Source: Saprospiraceae bacterium (GTDB lineage: Bacteria > Bacteroidota > Bacteroidia > Chitinophagales > Saprospiraceae). From it: DNA of 49,746 nt. Positions 1 through 7,935 of the stretch are shown here, in pieces. Location of the stretch: NCBI GenBank assembly GCA_022841745.1, contig JALHQW010000058.1, positions 1 through 49,746 on the forward strand. The letters are read 5' to 3'. A model generated the notes under the pieces. That model saw only the letters and a program-made list of their open reading frames with translations, had not been told where the DNA came from and made no database searches. Positions within the stretch are counted from its first letter, which is position 1. The number at the start of each line of letters is the position of its first letter. The translations under genes and the position numbers were made by a program.

Positions 1-34
1 TCAAACCCGCCTGTTCCGGAACAGGCGGGTTTGA
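1..34. terminator. Perfect 34-bp palindrome, probable terminator
   Basis: The first 34 bases form a perfect inverted repeat centred on TTCCGGAA, with GC-rich arms and TCAAAC/GTTTGA ends. It lies downstream of the minus-strand cargo gene that ends at 256 and could also end a transcript from outside the window. There is no long T-run after it, so termination is inferred from shape and position. Confidence 0.5.
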
Positions 35-255
35 TAACCCGCCCTCTCGCAAGGAGACTGCTTGAATTATTATTCCAAGTTCTTCCTTCAAAAAAAACCG
101 GTTTAATCCAAACCTCACGTTAAATTAAGTACCTCAATGAAATTAGTTGGGTTATTTCGCTGGAAGGAAGCTGAATAATCAACTGATTTTCAACCGCTTG
201 CAACAATCACAACAATTCCAACAATTTTCAACTATTACTTATTATCCTCTTTTTA

Positions 256-3200
256 TCACTTCGCAACAACCACCCGCTGCGCAATCGGGCGCCTGCCTGC
301 TGGCGTCACATGCACGAAGTAAATGCCGTCGTTCCAGCCATTGATGCGTACTTGGTGAATGGCATCTGTCACTTCCTCAATTTGCTCACGGTGTACCAAA
401 TGGCCAAGGCGGTTGTAAACGGCAATCGTCACCTGGCGGCCTTGCAGATTGGAAAGCTCAATGGAGAACGACTCGCTGGCCGGGTTTGGGAATAGGGCAA
501 ACGCCGTCACTGCCTCAAAGCGAACTGATACAAGTTTGTCCGTCAGGACATCCCCCTCCCGATCATACAACGAGAGGCGATAGTAGTTGTCGCCCTCCAC
601 TGGCGCAGCGTCAACGGATTGGATGGCCACCTGCTCGGCCAGGGCAGGGTCGGCGATACCCGTTAGCAGTGCCTCGGCAGGCTGTCCGTCCACGAGTTTT
701 TCGAGCACCCAGAAGCCAGCCTCGGCAGGTGTTTCAAGGATGCCAAAGACGCTGATTTCTTCCAACCTTGGTTGCGCAGCAAGTTGGATGGCCGCCTGAC
801 GGCTGCCCGTTCCGCCTCCGTCCAGGCTATTGGCGATATTGATGGTATAATCTTCCACTTCGCCGTTGGCCAGGGTCTCGCAAGGCGTTGGGGCAGCGGT
901 GCCCCGTTTCATCGAAACCCTCATGCGGGTAGGCCCCGTGAGCGCCGTGGCAGGTATGGCGATATGGCCGTTCACATCGAAACTGATGGTGCCATTGGGT
1001 GGTGCTGAAACGACTTGCGCAAAGGCCACCTCTCCCGGCTCCTGGAACGTGCCGTCGTGGTTGTAGTCAATCCAGACCTTCCAGTATTCATCATAGGTGA
1101 ACCAACTGAAACCAGCGGTCAGAGTGATGGCTTGGCTTTGGCCAACCACCGCAGCCACCGTCAGGCCCGTGAAGTCGCTGTAGGCCATCTTGCCGGAGGT
1201 TTGGCTGAAACTGCCGACTTCCACCCCTGCCACCCAATCATGCCAAGGGAAGGCACTCGTAGAAGCACAATAGCTTGTTCCGCCCCCGCCATTGCTGCAG
1301 GCCGAAGGGGGTGTCACGGTCATGGCCTTGGTGCAGTTGGCACTTGTTCCATCCTGAATAGTGAAGTTGATGACGCCACCGTTGATGGGGTAAGGCCCCA
1401 TGAGCGTTGGTGTGTTGTATGGCCCGCTTTGCGGAGCACCAAGGATGGTCGTCGTCCAGCCACTGCCCGTGTTGGAGCCAGTGACCGTGAGGTTGAAGGT
1501 GTAGGTGTCGTCGGCAGGGTCGGCAGGAGTGCCGTTGTTGTTGCAAATGGGCGCACTTGCCGTGGCATTGATGGAGCAGGGCGTAACACTGGAGCAGGGG
1601 GCTGGTGGTGTCACGCTGCCCATGGCAGTGCAGGTTGCTTCCGCAATATCTGTTACCGTATAATTCACCACCCCGCCACTAATGGCCAATGGGCCGATGG
1701 CCTTCGGTGTTCCGTAGCTGCCCGTGTAGTTAGTTCCGCCAATGGTGGTTGACCAAGTAGCACCCGTTCCATTGCCGTTCACGGTCAGGTTGAAGGTGTA
1801 GGTATCGTCGGCAAGGTTCGTGTTCGTGCCGTTTGCGTTGCAAAGGATATTGGAAACGGACGAAGTAATGCTACAAGGCACGGGGCCGCCGCTCACGAGG
1901 TTTACCACATAGTCTTCCACCTCGCCAGCCGGGATGGTTTCGCAAGGCGTTGCGTAAGCGCCCCGTTTCAAGGAGACCCTCATGCGGGCAATGCCGAGGT
2001 CGGCGGTGGCGGGAACGAGGAGGGTGCCCGTCTTGGTAGCACTTGGCGTACCGAGTGGAGGAGCGGTCGTAATACCCGAATAAGCAACCTCGGCGGGGTC
2101 TTCAAAAGTCCCATTGCGGTTGAAGTCAATCCAAACCTTCCAATACTCGTCGTAAGTCTGCCAGCTATAGCTGTTTTCGAGGGTAATGGTATAGCTCGTT
2201 CCCGTGTTCAAATCAGTGCTGACGGCACTGTAATAAGTATAAAGCGCCTTGCCGGAGCCGTTGTCAATGGTGCTGAGTTTCACGTTGGTAATCCAGTCCA
2301 CCCACGGTGTTCCGCTGCTTGCGCAATAGTTGGTGGGGTTGCTACCCGATACGCTGATGGCCACGCTGCCCGTCTTGGTGCAGTTGTTGGCATCCGTCAC
2401 GGTCACGGTATAGGTACCGCTGTTGAGGTTGTTGATGGTGGCGCTGGTAGCGCCCGTGCTCCATGCGTAGGAGTAAGGCGAATTGCCGCCCGTGGGCGCT
2501 GCCGTGGCGCTGCCGTTGTTGGCAGGGGCGCTGGTTTCGTCCACCCCGGTCACGTTGGCGTTGATGGCCCCCGGCTGGCTGATGTTGACGATGAGCGTGC
2601 CCGTGTTGCCGCCGTTGTCGGTAGCGGTCACGGTGTAGTTTCCTGCGGCAAGGTTTGTGATGCTCGGCGTTGTTGCGCCATTCGACCAGGCATAAGAGTA
2701 AGGCGCTGTGCCATTGGCCACGTTCACGCTGGCGCTGCCATTTGTGCCGCCATTACAGGTTACGTTGGTTTTGTTGGCCAACTGCACGTTTAGGGAGCCA
2801 CCCTGCCCAGTTGGTATGACGAAACTGGCCTTGTAGTATGCCCCGTTGTTGTCCTTGCGGATTTGGATATCGGGCGTGCCGTTGTTGTCAAAATCCACGT
2901 CCGACTCCAAGTATATTTCGATGAAATAGCTACCCGGGTTCAAGCCAGCCAGTAGGTTGATGTTCGGGGTGCCCTCCCTTGTTTTGGTACGGTAGGGGCC
3001 ATTGGCCACGGTCGTCAATTGCGGCAGCAAAAACGGCGTGAAGCTGCCTGCCGTGCCGCTCTGCGGGTAAATGCGGTAAAACAGCTTAGCGTTCATCACG
3101 TTGTTGTCGCAGCTTTCCCAGGTCTGTGATTTGGCCTTGGTGATGTTCAGGCTGGTGGGCGAGCCGAAATTGTGGCCAGGAAAAACGGTGAGGTACGGGC

Positions 3201-3363
3201 AACTTGACACCTGAAACGTGGACGTGATGCCGTTCACTTCGATGTCAATTTGTGTAGCGCAGTCGGATACGTGGGCATACCCGCAGGCAATTGTTTTCTG
3301 TTGGAAAAACAGGGATAAAATCGCTGACAGGCCAATGCCGTACAGCAGCTTAGATGGGTTCAT
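256..3363 (-). CDS. T9SS-exported surface protein with two GEVED domains
   Basis: A 1035-residue secreted protein. The N-terminus is a signal peptide (hydrophobic stretch about residues 8-26). Two SprB-type Ig-like repeats follow at about 200-338, with cores ending in GTYTVTVTD or GNYTVTATD. A first GEVED domain covers about 343-487 and ends in GEVEDY. Two related Ig-like segments sharing DDTYTFNLTV cover about 494-690. A second GEVED domain covers about 697-845. The last 85 residues carry a type A T9SS sorting domain (FPNPASESFSIEL near 950 and a C-terminal R-V-V-V-A-K strand). By family knowledge such proteins cross the outer membrane through T9SS and are anchored or released; the ligand is unknown. 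A good Bacteroidota promoter lies about 220 bp upstream, so the gene is probably monocistronic. The ATG at 3363 directly precedes the signal peptide. Confidence 0.88.
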   Translation of the reverse strand: MNPSKLLYGIGLSAILSLFFQQKTIACGYAHVSDCATQIDIEVNGITSTFQVSSCPYLTVFPGHNFGSPTSLNITKAKSQTWESCDNNVMNAKLFYRIYPQSGTAGSFTPFLLPQLTTVANGPYRTKTREGTPNINLLAGLNPGSYFIEIYLESDVDFDNNGTPDIQIRKDNNGAYYKASFVIPTGQGGSLNVQLANKTNVTCNGGTNGSASVNVANGTAPYSYAWSNGATTPSITNLAAGNYTVTATDNGGNTGTLIVNISQPGAINANVTGVDETSAPANNGSATAAPTGGNSPYSYAWSTGATSATINNLNSGTYTVTVTDANNCTKTGSVAISVSGSNPTNYCASSGTPWVDWITNVKLSTIDNGSGKALYTYYSAVSTDLNTGTSYTITLENSYSWQTYDEYWKVWIDFNRNGTFEDPAEVAYSGITTAPPLGTPSATKTGTLLVPATADLGIARMRVSLKRGAYATPCETIPAGEVEDYVVNLVSGGPVPCSITSSVSNILCNANGTNTNLADDTYTFNLTVNGNGTGATWSTTIGGTNYTGSYGTPKAIGPLAISGGVVNYTVTDIAEATCTAMGSVTPPAPCSSVTPCSINATASAPICNNNGTPADPADDTYTFNLTVTGSNTGSGWTTTILGAPQSGPYNTPTLMGPYPINGGVINFTIQDGTSANCTKAMTVTPPSACSNGGGGTSYCASTSAFPWHDWVAGVEVGSFSQTSGKMAYSDFTGLTVAAVVGQSQAITLTAGFSWFTYDEYWKVWIDYNHDGTFQEPGEVAFAQVVSAPPNGTISFDVNGHIAIPATALTGPTRMRVSMKRGTAAPTPCETLANGEVEDYTINIANSLDGGGTGSRQAAIQLAAQPRLEEISVFGILETPAEAGFWVLEKLVDGQPAEALLTGIADPALAEQVAIQSVDAAPVEGDNYYRLSLYDREGDVLTDKLVSVRFEAVTAFALFPNPASESFSIELSNLQGRQVTIAVYNRLGHLVHREQIEEVTDAIHQVRINGWNDGIYFVHVTPAGRRPIAQRVVVAK

Positions 3364-3586
3364 AATGGTTGTGAAGTTTTGGTAATAAACTGTGTTTTAC
3401 CCTGCCATACGGCATGTACACCTACGGCCACGGGCGTTGGTCAAATTGTCTTCTTGTAAGCCATGTGAAAACGAGGGGAGGGAATGCCGCTAATTAGCAT
3501 TCATGCTTAAAGTCCTAACTTGAAATTGTGAATGAGAATTTGTCAGGCGTGACTTGAAAGGAGGGAAACTTTGCAATTAAGGAGTA

Positions 3587-3616
3587 CAAAGTTAAAAAGG
3601 GATTTTGATTATACAA
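3587..3616 (-). promoter_or_regulatory. Bacteroidota-type promoter for the GEVED cargo gene
   Basis: Read on the minus strand, TTG (3616-3614) is followed after 19 bp by a perfect TAACTTTG (3594-3587), matching the Bacteroidota -33/-7 consensus TTG-N17-23-TAnnTTTG. It predicts a 5' leader of about 215 nt before the ATG at 3363. Confidence 0.6.
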
Positions 3617-3651
3617 GTTTTCGCTGTTCTTATTTGCAGATGGACCTAATC

Positions 3652-4740
3652 TCAATGCTGCAATGAATCTGTTTCCATGATTTCTGCCAAATGTGGAAGC
3701 AACCCCGCTGCAATCACCGCCTGCCCTTGTTCGCTCCAGTGGCAGTTGTCCACGGCTTTGAGCGGCAGCTTTTTTTCGAGCATCGTTTGCTCCAAAAGTC
3801 GGGCTGGGTCTTCGTAAAAATTGGCACCGTTGGCTTCAAAAATACGCTTCATCTCGCCCATTTGCGGTTCGTAGATATCCGCAGAGAAGGCCATCAGTTT
3901 CGTAGTAGCGGGCAGCCGCTTGCGAATCATGGCTACGATGCGCTCCGTCGTTTTCACCGATTCATCGAAGAGGGGATAGTCTCTTTTTTGCGTAGCGATA
4001 TAGTACTCGCCCACTCGTTTTTCCTGTTTGAAAAGGTTCAGTTTCACGCCGTCCCAGCGCTCTTCCAGCCAGCGAAAGAACCAAATCGGCTCCTTCAGCC
4101 GCTGCCAAAGTGAAAGCGGCCTTCGGTAAAAAATGCTGCCATCGCCGTCGAGGTAGGGCCGCCGTTGGCCGACCTTGTAACCACAGGCAATTTCGAGCGG
4201 GGCGTGGTTGTCAATGAAATCGTTGCTGCAAGTCTCCCAAACCACCACATCCGGCTTGATGCGGTCCACCCATTGGTCCAGCACCATGTACTCCTGCAAA
4301 CTGCCAAACCCTGCGTGGCCGTAGGCAAATACCTCGATGTCAAGGCTATCGGCGAGGATGTTGTAAAAGGTGTGCTCGTTGCTCGCCTCGATGCTCGCCG
4401 TGTAGCTGTCACCGAGGAACAGCACCTTAAGGCGATCGCTGGCTGTATCCCCAAACGCCTTGAAGCCGTTCTGGTCGTAACGGAGGCTGATGGGGTAAGG
4501 CTGCTTGTTTACGTCCTTCATTTCCCCCGTGTAGGTGTAGTTGGGCTTCATCTTCCAGCCGAGCAGGTCGTCTTTTTCCGCCGTATCGTAGGGTGGTACA
4601 AGCGGGTTCTTCCTGTATAGCTCCTGGTATTTCATCCGCACGAAAACCTCTCCGACGCCCACTACCATCGCCAATATCAGCATGAGCAGGATGAAGCTGA
4701 ACGATAATTTTCGGCCAAGACTTAACGGCGGTTTGGACAT
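3652..4740 (-). CDS. Membrane-anchored SGNH/GDSL-type hydrolase
   Basis: A 362-residue protein with one N-terminal membrane anchor (about residues 12-32) and a periplasmic or extracytoplasmic SGNH hydrolase domain. The block I nucleophile is in FLGDSYT (GDS at 110-112). The C-terminal catalytic pair is in DNCHWSEQG (D331, H334). SGNH enzymes typically remove or transfer acyl groups on glycans or lipids; the substrate here is not visible. It is the third gene of a minus-strand run after a CDP-glucose 4,6-dehydratase and an RfbC-like epimerase, so modification of a surface polysaccharide is a reasonable inference. The start at 4740 (MSKPP) was preferred to an in-frame ATG 17 codons upstream because the upstream residues are charged and precede the natural signal-anchor. 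The gap to the upstream gene is 82 bp, with no hairpin between them. Confidence 0.75.
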   Translation of the reverse strand: MSKPPLSLGRKLSFSFILLMLILAMVVGVGEVFVRMKYQELYRKNPLVPPYDTAEKDDLLGWKMKPNYTYTGEMKDVNKQPYPISLRYDQNGFKAFGDTASDRLKVLFLGDSYTASIEASNEHTFYNILADSLDIEVFAYGHAGFGSLQEYMVLDQWVDRIKPDVVVWETCSNDFIDNHAPLEIACGYKVGQRRPYLDGDGSIFYRRPLSLWQRLKEPIWFFRWLEERWDGVKLNLFKQEKRVGEYYIATQKRDYPLFDESVKTTERIVAMIRKRLPATTKLMAFSADIYEPQMGEMKRIFEANGANFYEDPARLLEQTMLEKKLPLKAVDNCHWSEQGQAVIAAGLLPHLAEIMETDSLQH

Positions 4741-4822
4741 GGTGCGTTTGTTTTTGTTCGGCCTTTCGGCCAAAAATGCTTTGCAAAGCAACGAAGTTCA
4801 GCCAATATTGGGTGGCTGTTTT

Positions 4823-5263
4823 TCAAACATTGGCCGCTCCGTCAAAGGGCTTGGTATCCGATTCAGTGGGGTCATGTGGCAGGTCGGTGATGTTCAGCAG
4901 CAGGTTAAGCCCCTCATCAAGCCCCTCGAAGGCCAACCAGATACCGGGTGGCACGGTCAGTCGTTGGTAGTTTTCGATGGAAAGCGTCACTTCTTCCATG
5001 ATGCCAAAAGATAGACTGTCAAGGCGCTCATCATGGAGCAGGAAGCGGATCTTGCCAACAGGCACCACCAAGTTCAGTGTCATGCGATGGTGACGACGCC
5101 AGCCCTTTACCTCGCCTTTTTTCACCGAAGAAAAATATGCCTCGCCGAAGGCGGCGAAGCCCACATCGGTGCTGCGCAATGCGTGCAGCACATCGCCCTT
5201 CTCGCCGGGGATAATGCGAAGGGGGCTAAGTATGCAGCCGTGGATTTTCATCGAAGCATCCAT
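4823..5263 (-). CDS. RfbC-like dTDP-4-dehydrorhamnose 3,5-epimerase family protein
   Basis: A 146-residue single-domain cupin-type protein. The features GDVLHALR near residue 22, FGEAYFSSV near 39 and GWRRHHRMTLNLVVPVGKIRF near 54-74 match the nucleotide-sugar 3,5-epimerase fold (RfbC family), and VPPGIWLAFEGL (about 104-115) is the typical second half. It is shorter than canonical RfbC (about 180 residues), as in the sugar-epimerase and WxcM-like variants. Its start overlaps the end of the CDP-glucose 4,6-dehydratase gene by 16 bp, which implies translational coupling. It may epimerise the 4-keto-6-deoxy sugar made by that enzyme. An alternative start is the ATG four codons in, at 5251. Substrate assignment is inference. 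Confidence 0.7.
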   Translation of the reverse strand: MDASMKIHGCILSPLRIIPGEKGDVLHALRSTDVGFAAFGEAYFSSVKKGEVKGWRRHHRMTLNLVVPVGKIRFLLHDERLDSLSFGIMEEVTLSIENYQRLTVPPGIWLAFEGLDEGLNLLLNITDLPHDPTESDTKPFDGAANV

Positions 5264-6351
5264 GCAGCGTCTCGCTTGGCAGCGGTTTGGGTGAAAAAAT
5301 CGAGTTGTTGCAGCGTCAGCCTGAGCATTTCATTCGCTCCTTTTTTATAAAAATGGTGGTACCACTCCCCCGTCAGCATGGTTGCTTCTTCAAAACTGAG
5401 GATGGGTTTCCAGCCCAGCAGCGCATGAGCCTTGTCGCAGTTGAGCCGCAGCAGGTTCGCCTCCTTGAAGCTTGGGCTGTCCTCCACAACAAACTTATCT
5501 GCCTTGCCACTCGGCCAATGCAAAGTCAGCGCCTCCAACAAGTCGAGCACAGTTCGGTTTTGGTTGGCCTTTGGGCCGAAGTTGAATGCTTCGCCACCCA
5601 GATCGGCCTGTTCAGCCAGCAGTTGGCCAAGGCAGAGGTAACCGCTCAGTGGTTCCAGTACGTGCTGCCAAGGTCGGGTAGCATTGGGCTTCCGCAAATG
5701 AACGGGCTGTCCGCAGGACCACGCCCTTATGCAGTCCGGCACGATGCGCCCCTCGGCCCAATCGCCGCCGCCAATGACGTTGCCCGCACGAGCGGTGGCG
5801 ATATGTACAGCGCCGTTTTTTTTCGAAAAAAAAGAACGCTGCCATGCCCGAACGGCCAGTTCTGCGGCTGCCTTAGAGGCACTGTACGGGTCATCGCCAC
5901 CGAGCGGGTCGAACTCGGTGTAGCCATGCAATTGTTCCCTGTTTTCGTAGCATTTATCGGAGGTGACCATGACCATCACGCAAGGCTGGCCAAGCTGCCG
6001 GATGGCTTCGAGCAAGTGGGCATGGCCGAGCAGGTTCGTGGTCAGCGTATCGAGCGGGCTTTCGTAGGATTTTTTGACAATGGACTGCGCCGCCAAGTGG
6101 AAAATAAATTCAGGGCGTACAGCCTCCAAGGTGTTTTTCACAAAATTAAAATCCCGCACATCGCCCTGGTGGTGATAGAGTTTGTCGGAGATGCCGAGCA
6201 CTTCGTACAGCGAAGGCTCGGTGGGCATATCAATAGCGAGGCCATGTACCTCGGCACCGAGTTGGTACAGCCAAGTGGAGAGCCAAGCCCCTTTGAAGCC
6301 TGTATGCCCCGTGACGAGCACCCGTTTTTTATGGTAAATATTGGCGAACAA
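5248..6351 (-). CDS. rfbG: CDP-glucose 4,6-dehydratase
   Basis: A 367-residue extended short-chain dehydrogenase. The Rossmann glycine motif is GHTGFKG (15-21). The catalytic Thr-Ser lies at 130-131 (MVTSDKCYEN), and the Tyr-x-x-x-Lys pair is Y156/K160 in DDPYSASK. FHLAAQSIVKKSYESP (84-99) and the RPWQHVLEPLSGYL segment are typical of RfbG, which converts CDP-glucose to CDP-4-keto-6-deoxyglucose for O-antigen deoxysugars. The usual partner cytidylyltransferase (RfbF) is not next to it. It heads the operon with the epimerase (16-bp overlap) and the SGNH hydrolase. The coding strand holds eight T followed by C-G and eight A at 5816-5833, a slippage-prone tract that is nevertheless in frame here. 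Confidence 0.88.
   Translation of the reverse strand: MFANIYHKKRVLVTGHTGFKGAWLSTWLYQLGAEVHGLAIDMPTEPSLYEVLGISDKLYHHQGDVRDFNFVKNTLEAVRPEFIFHLAAQSIVKKSYESPLDTLTTNLLGHAHLLEAIRQLGQPCVMVMVTSDKCYENREQLHGYTEFDPLGGDDPYSASKAAAELAVRAWQRSFFSKKNGAVHIATARAGNVIGGGDWAEGRIVPDCIRAWSCGQPVHLRKPNATRPWQHVLEPLSGYLCLGQLLAEQADLGGEAFNFGPKANQNRTVLDLLEALTLHWPSGKADKFVVEDSPSFKEANLLRLNCDKAHALLGWKPILSFEEATMLTGEWYHHFYKKGANEMLRLTLQQLDFFTQTAAKRDAAWMLR
5816..5833. repeat. T8-CG-A8 palindromic homopolymer tract inside rfbG
   Basis: Eight T, CG, then eight A form an 18-bp perfect palindrome within the coding region. It encodes Ser-Phe-Phe-Ser-Lys-Lys-Asn. Such tracts can slip during replication and would frameshift rfbG. Confidence 0.6.
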
Positions 6352-6405
6352 AAGCTGTTTTTTTGACAGCGAAGGTAGGCGTTGCTGGGCAGTTGGTAGT
6401 GGTGC

Positions 6406-6450
6406 AAAAAAAAGTCCCGGAGCAAGCTGAGACCAGGTTTGCTCCGGGAC
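6406..6450 (-). terminator. Strong minus-strand terminator
   Basis: A 12-bp perfect stem (GTCCCGGAGCAA at 6414-6425 with its complement at 6439-6450) is followed on the minus strand by eight T (6413-6406). It shields the rfbG operon from upstream minus-strand transcription. Confidence 0.75.
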
Positions 6451-6618
6451 ACTAAGGTGAATTTTTGTTCAGTCTTGTTGAGCGAAAGCCCCTCCGTCTG
6501 CCAAAATTGATTGGGATAGCGTCTTTGAAGCGGCGAACGGAGCTAAATGTTACTTTAACAATTGGTGGTAGATGCAATTGATTTATAATGCAAAATACAT
6601 GCCATAATTTTTAAATAC

Positions 6619-6648
6619 AAAAGCCCAGCATGGATATACCGGGCTTTT
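6619..6648. terminator. Hairpin with A/T flanks, bidirectional terminator candidate
   Basis: AAAAGCCC (6619-6626) pairs with GGGCTTTT (6641-6648) around a 14-nt loop, giving a short stem with T tails on either strand. Confidence 0.5.
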
Positions 6649-6746
6649 GAACCCATTTGAAGGCAATCGCATTTTGACAATTTTGGTCGGGGCAATCCAA
6701 AAAAATCATTGCGATGCAAATTTACCGTCCATCAGCAACTATTCAT

Positions 6747-6847
6747 TTTGAGGTGTTTGGGGGAAAATTATTTAATTCCCCCCCCAAACACCTCAAAAGT
6801 GCAGGAGGGGAAAGAAAAAATTTCATTTTTTCTTTCCCCTCCTGCAC
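6747..6847. terminator. Two adjacent long hairpins after the LOG-family gene
   Basis: The first stem-loop pairs TTTTGAGGTGTTTGGGGG (6747-6764) with the complementary C-run, AAACACCTC and AAAA ending at 6798. The second pairs 6799-6821 with 6825-6847: 23 bp, perfect, purine-rich arm GTGCAGGAGGGG followed by AAAGAAAAAAT. They abut each other 30 bp past the stop of the LOG-family gene and presumably end its transcript and stabilise its 3' end. Confidence 0.65.
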
Positions 6848-6876
6848 CCTACTAAGTATTTACGTTCATCATTCGC

Positions 6877-7602
6877 TTACAGGTCAATATTGGGCCGCAC
6901 ATTCTCGCCGTCGGCATAAAACTCGGTGATGATTTTGATGACATCCTCTGGTTCGTCCACTACCCAAAAAAGGTTCAGGTCGGTTGGGTTGATATTTTGC
7001 TCCCGCTCCAGCATGGCCGCTTTTATCCAATCAACCAGCCCTTCCCAGAAACTCTTTCCCACCAAGATGATGGGCACCCGGTCAATGCGCTTGGTTTGGA
7101 CAAGGGTGAGCACCTCAAAAATTTCATCCAAGGTGCCGAAGCCACCAGGCATGACCACGAAGCCTTGCGCATATTTCACGAACATGACCTTGCGTACGAA
7201 GAAGTAGCGGTGGTCGAGGTTCTTGTCGTTGTCAATATAGGGATTGTGGTTCTGCTCGAATGGCAGGTGGATGTTCAGGCCCACGCTGACGCCGCCATGA
7301 AGGGAAGCCCCCTTGTTGCCAGCCTCCATGATGCCGGGGCCGCCGCCCGTGATGACACCCCAGCCGGCCTCGGTAAGCACCCGTGCTATTTCAACAGCCG
7401 TTTTATAATATGGGTTGTCGGGCTTGGTACGTGCGGAGCCGAAAATGGATATGCAAGGCCCTATTTTGTTCAACCGCTCGAAGCCGTCAACGAACTCGGA
7501 CATTACCTTGAACATGGTCCAAGAGTTTTCGCCCTTTAGCTCTGCCCATTGCTTCATTTGATGCTTGGCGACGATGGGTAAAGCGTTTTGATTCTCACTC
7601 AT
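6877..7602 (-). CDS. LOG-family (TIGR00730) Rossmann-fold phosphoribohydrolase
   Basis: A 241-residue cytoplasmic protein of the LOG/lysine-decarboxylase-like family. Diagnostic motifs are GGGPGIMEAGNKGA (86-99) and PGGFGTLDE (152-160), with the conserved Arg-Lys before MF near 137. Family members cleave nucleoside 5'-monophosphates such as cytokinin riboside monophosphate into base and ribose 5-phosphate. In bacteria outside plant associations the physiological substrate is often plain nucleotides, for example AMP; which applies here is unknown. The gene stands alone, flanked by terminators on both sides. The ATG at 7602 gives the family's usual length with an N-terminal helix rich in charged residues. 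Confidence 0.85.
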   Translation of the reverse strand: MSENQNALPIVAKHQMKQWAELKGENSWTMFKVMSEFVDGFERLNKIGPCISIFGSARTKPDNPYYKTAVEIARVLTEAGWGVITGGGPGIMEAGNKGASLHGGVSVGLNIHLPFEQNHNPYIDNDKNLDHRYFFVRKVMFVKYAQGFVVMPGGFGTLDEIFEVLTLVQTKRIDRVPIILVGKSFWEGLVDWIKAAMLEREQNINPTDLNLFWVVDEPEDVIKIITEFYADGENVRPNIDL

Positions 7603-7935
7603 TTTAGGTGGTTTATAAAGGTTGATTAGGGTTGATAAGTACTTCGTTGAAATTAGTTGATATTAAGAAATTAGGAAATTAAAGTTCAATGCATTGTCTC
7701 AATTTCCTGATTTCAATTAATTTCCAATTTCTACACAAAAGTTGATACGTTATGACAAAAGGGCAACAAAACTATGCCATTCAATCCAACATTGCACCTT
7801 GATTGGTATTACAATCGTTTTGTTTATAAGAAAAAGCCTGCCAGATAACACTCTGACAGGCTTTTTATGGTTCCATTGACTCAATGGGCTGTTGGCCCAC
7901 ACCGGCTGATAAAGCATGGGACTATTCAGCCACCA
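7603..7935. other. Intergenic region upstream of the LOG-family gene
   Basis: No gene is seen. It contains an imperfect inverted repeat of GAAATTAGGAAATT (7667-7680) with AATTTCCTGATTTC (7700-7713), a minus-strand -7-like TAGTTTTG (7774-7767) without a proper -33, and the regulator's terminator. The stretch at 7636-7659 resembles 126-149 at 21 of 24 positions. Confidence 0.4.
7831..7866 (-). terminator. Terminator of the NtrC-type regulator
   Basis: AAAAAGCCTGCCAG and CTGACAGGCTTTTT form a stem with one mismatch and a loop of about 8 nt. On the minus strand it is followed by TTTTTC, 70 bp past the regulator's stop. Confidence 0.7.

Larger units (their letters stand above)
6352..6876. other. 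525-bp intergenic region with four hairpins
   Basis: No credible gene is seen between rfbG and the LOG-family gene. The stretch holds four separate inverted repeats, annotated individually, three of which could act as minus-strand terminators. No clear promoter for the rfbG operon was found; TACCTTCG on the minus strand at 6377-6370 is a one-mismatch -7 element without a good -33. Confidence 0.5.

Noticed and set aside
5287-6366. A 359-residue plus-strand frame over rfbG
   Set aside because: The minus strand carries the complete set of CDP-glucose dehydratase motifs.
126-7659. Similar 24-bp words at 126-149 and 7636-7659 as a mobile repeat
   Set aside because: Only 21 of 24 positions match in AT-rich sequence and no boundaries are visible; noted as weak.
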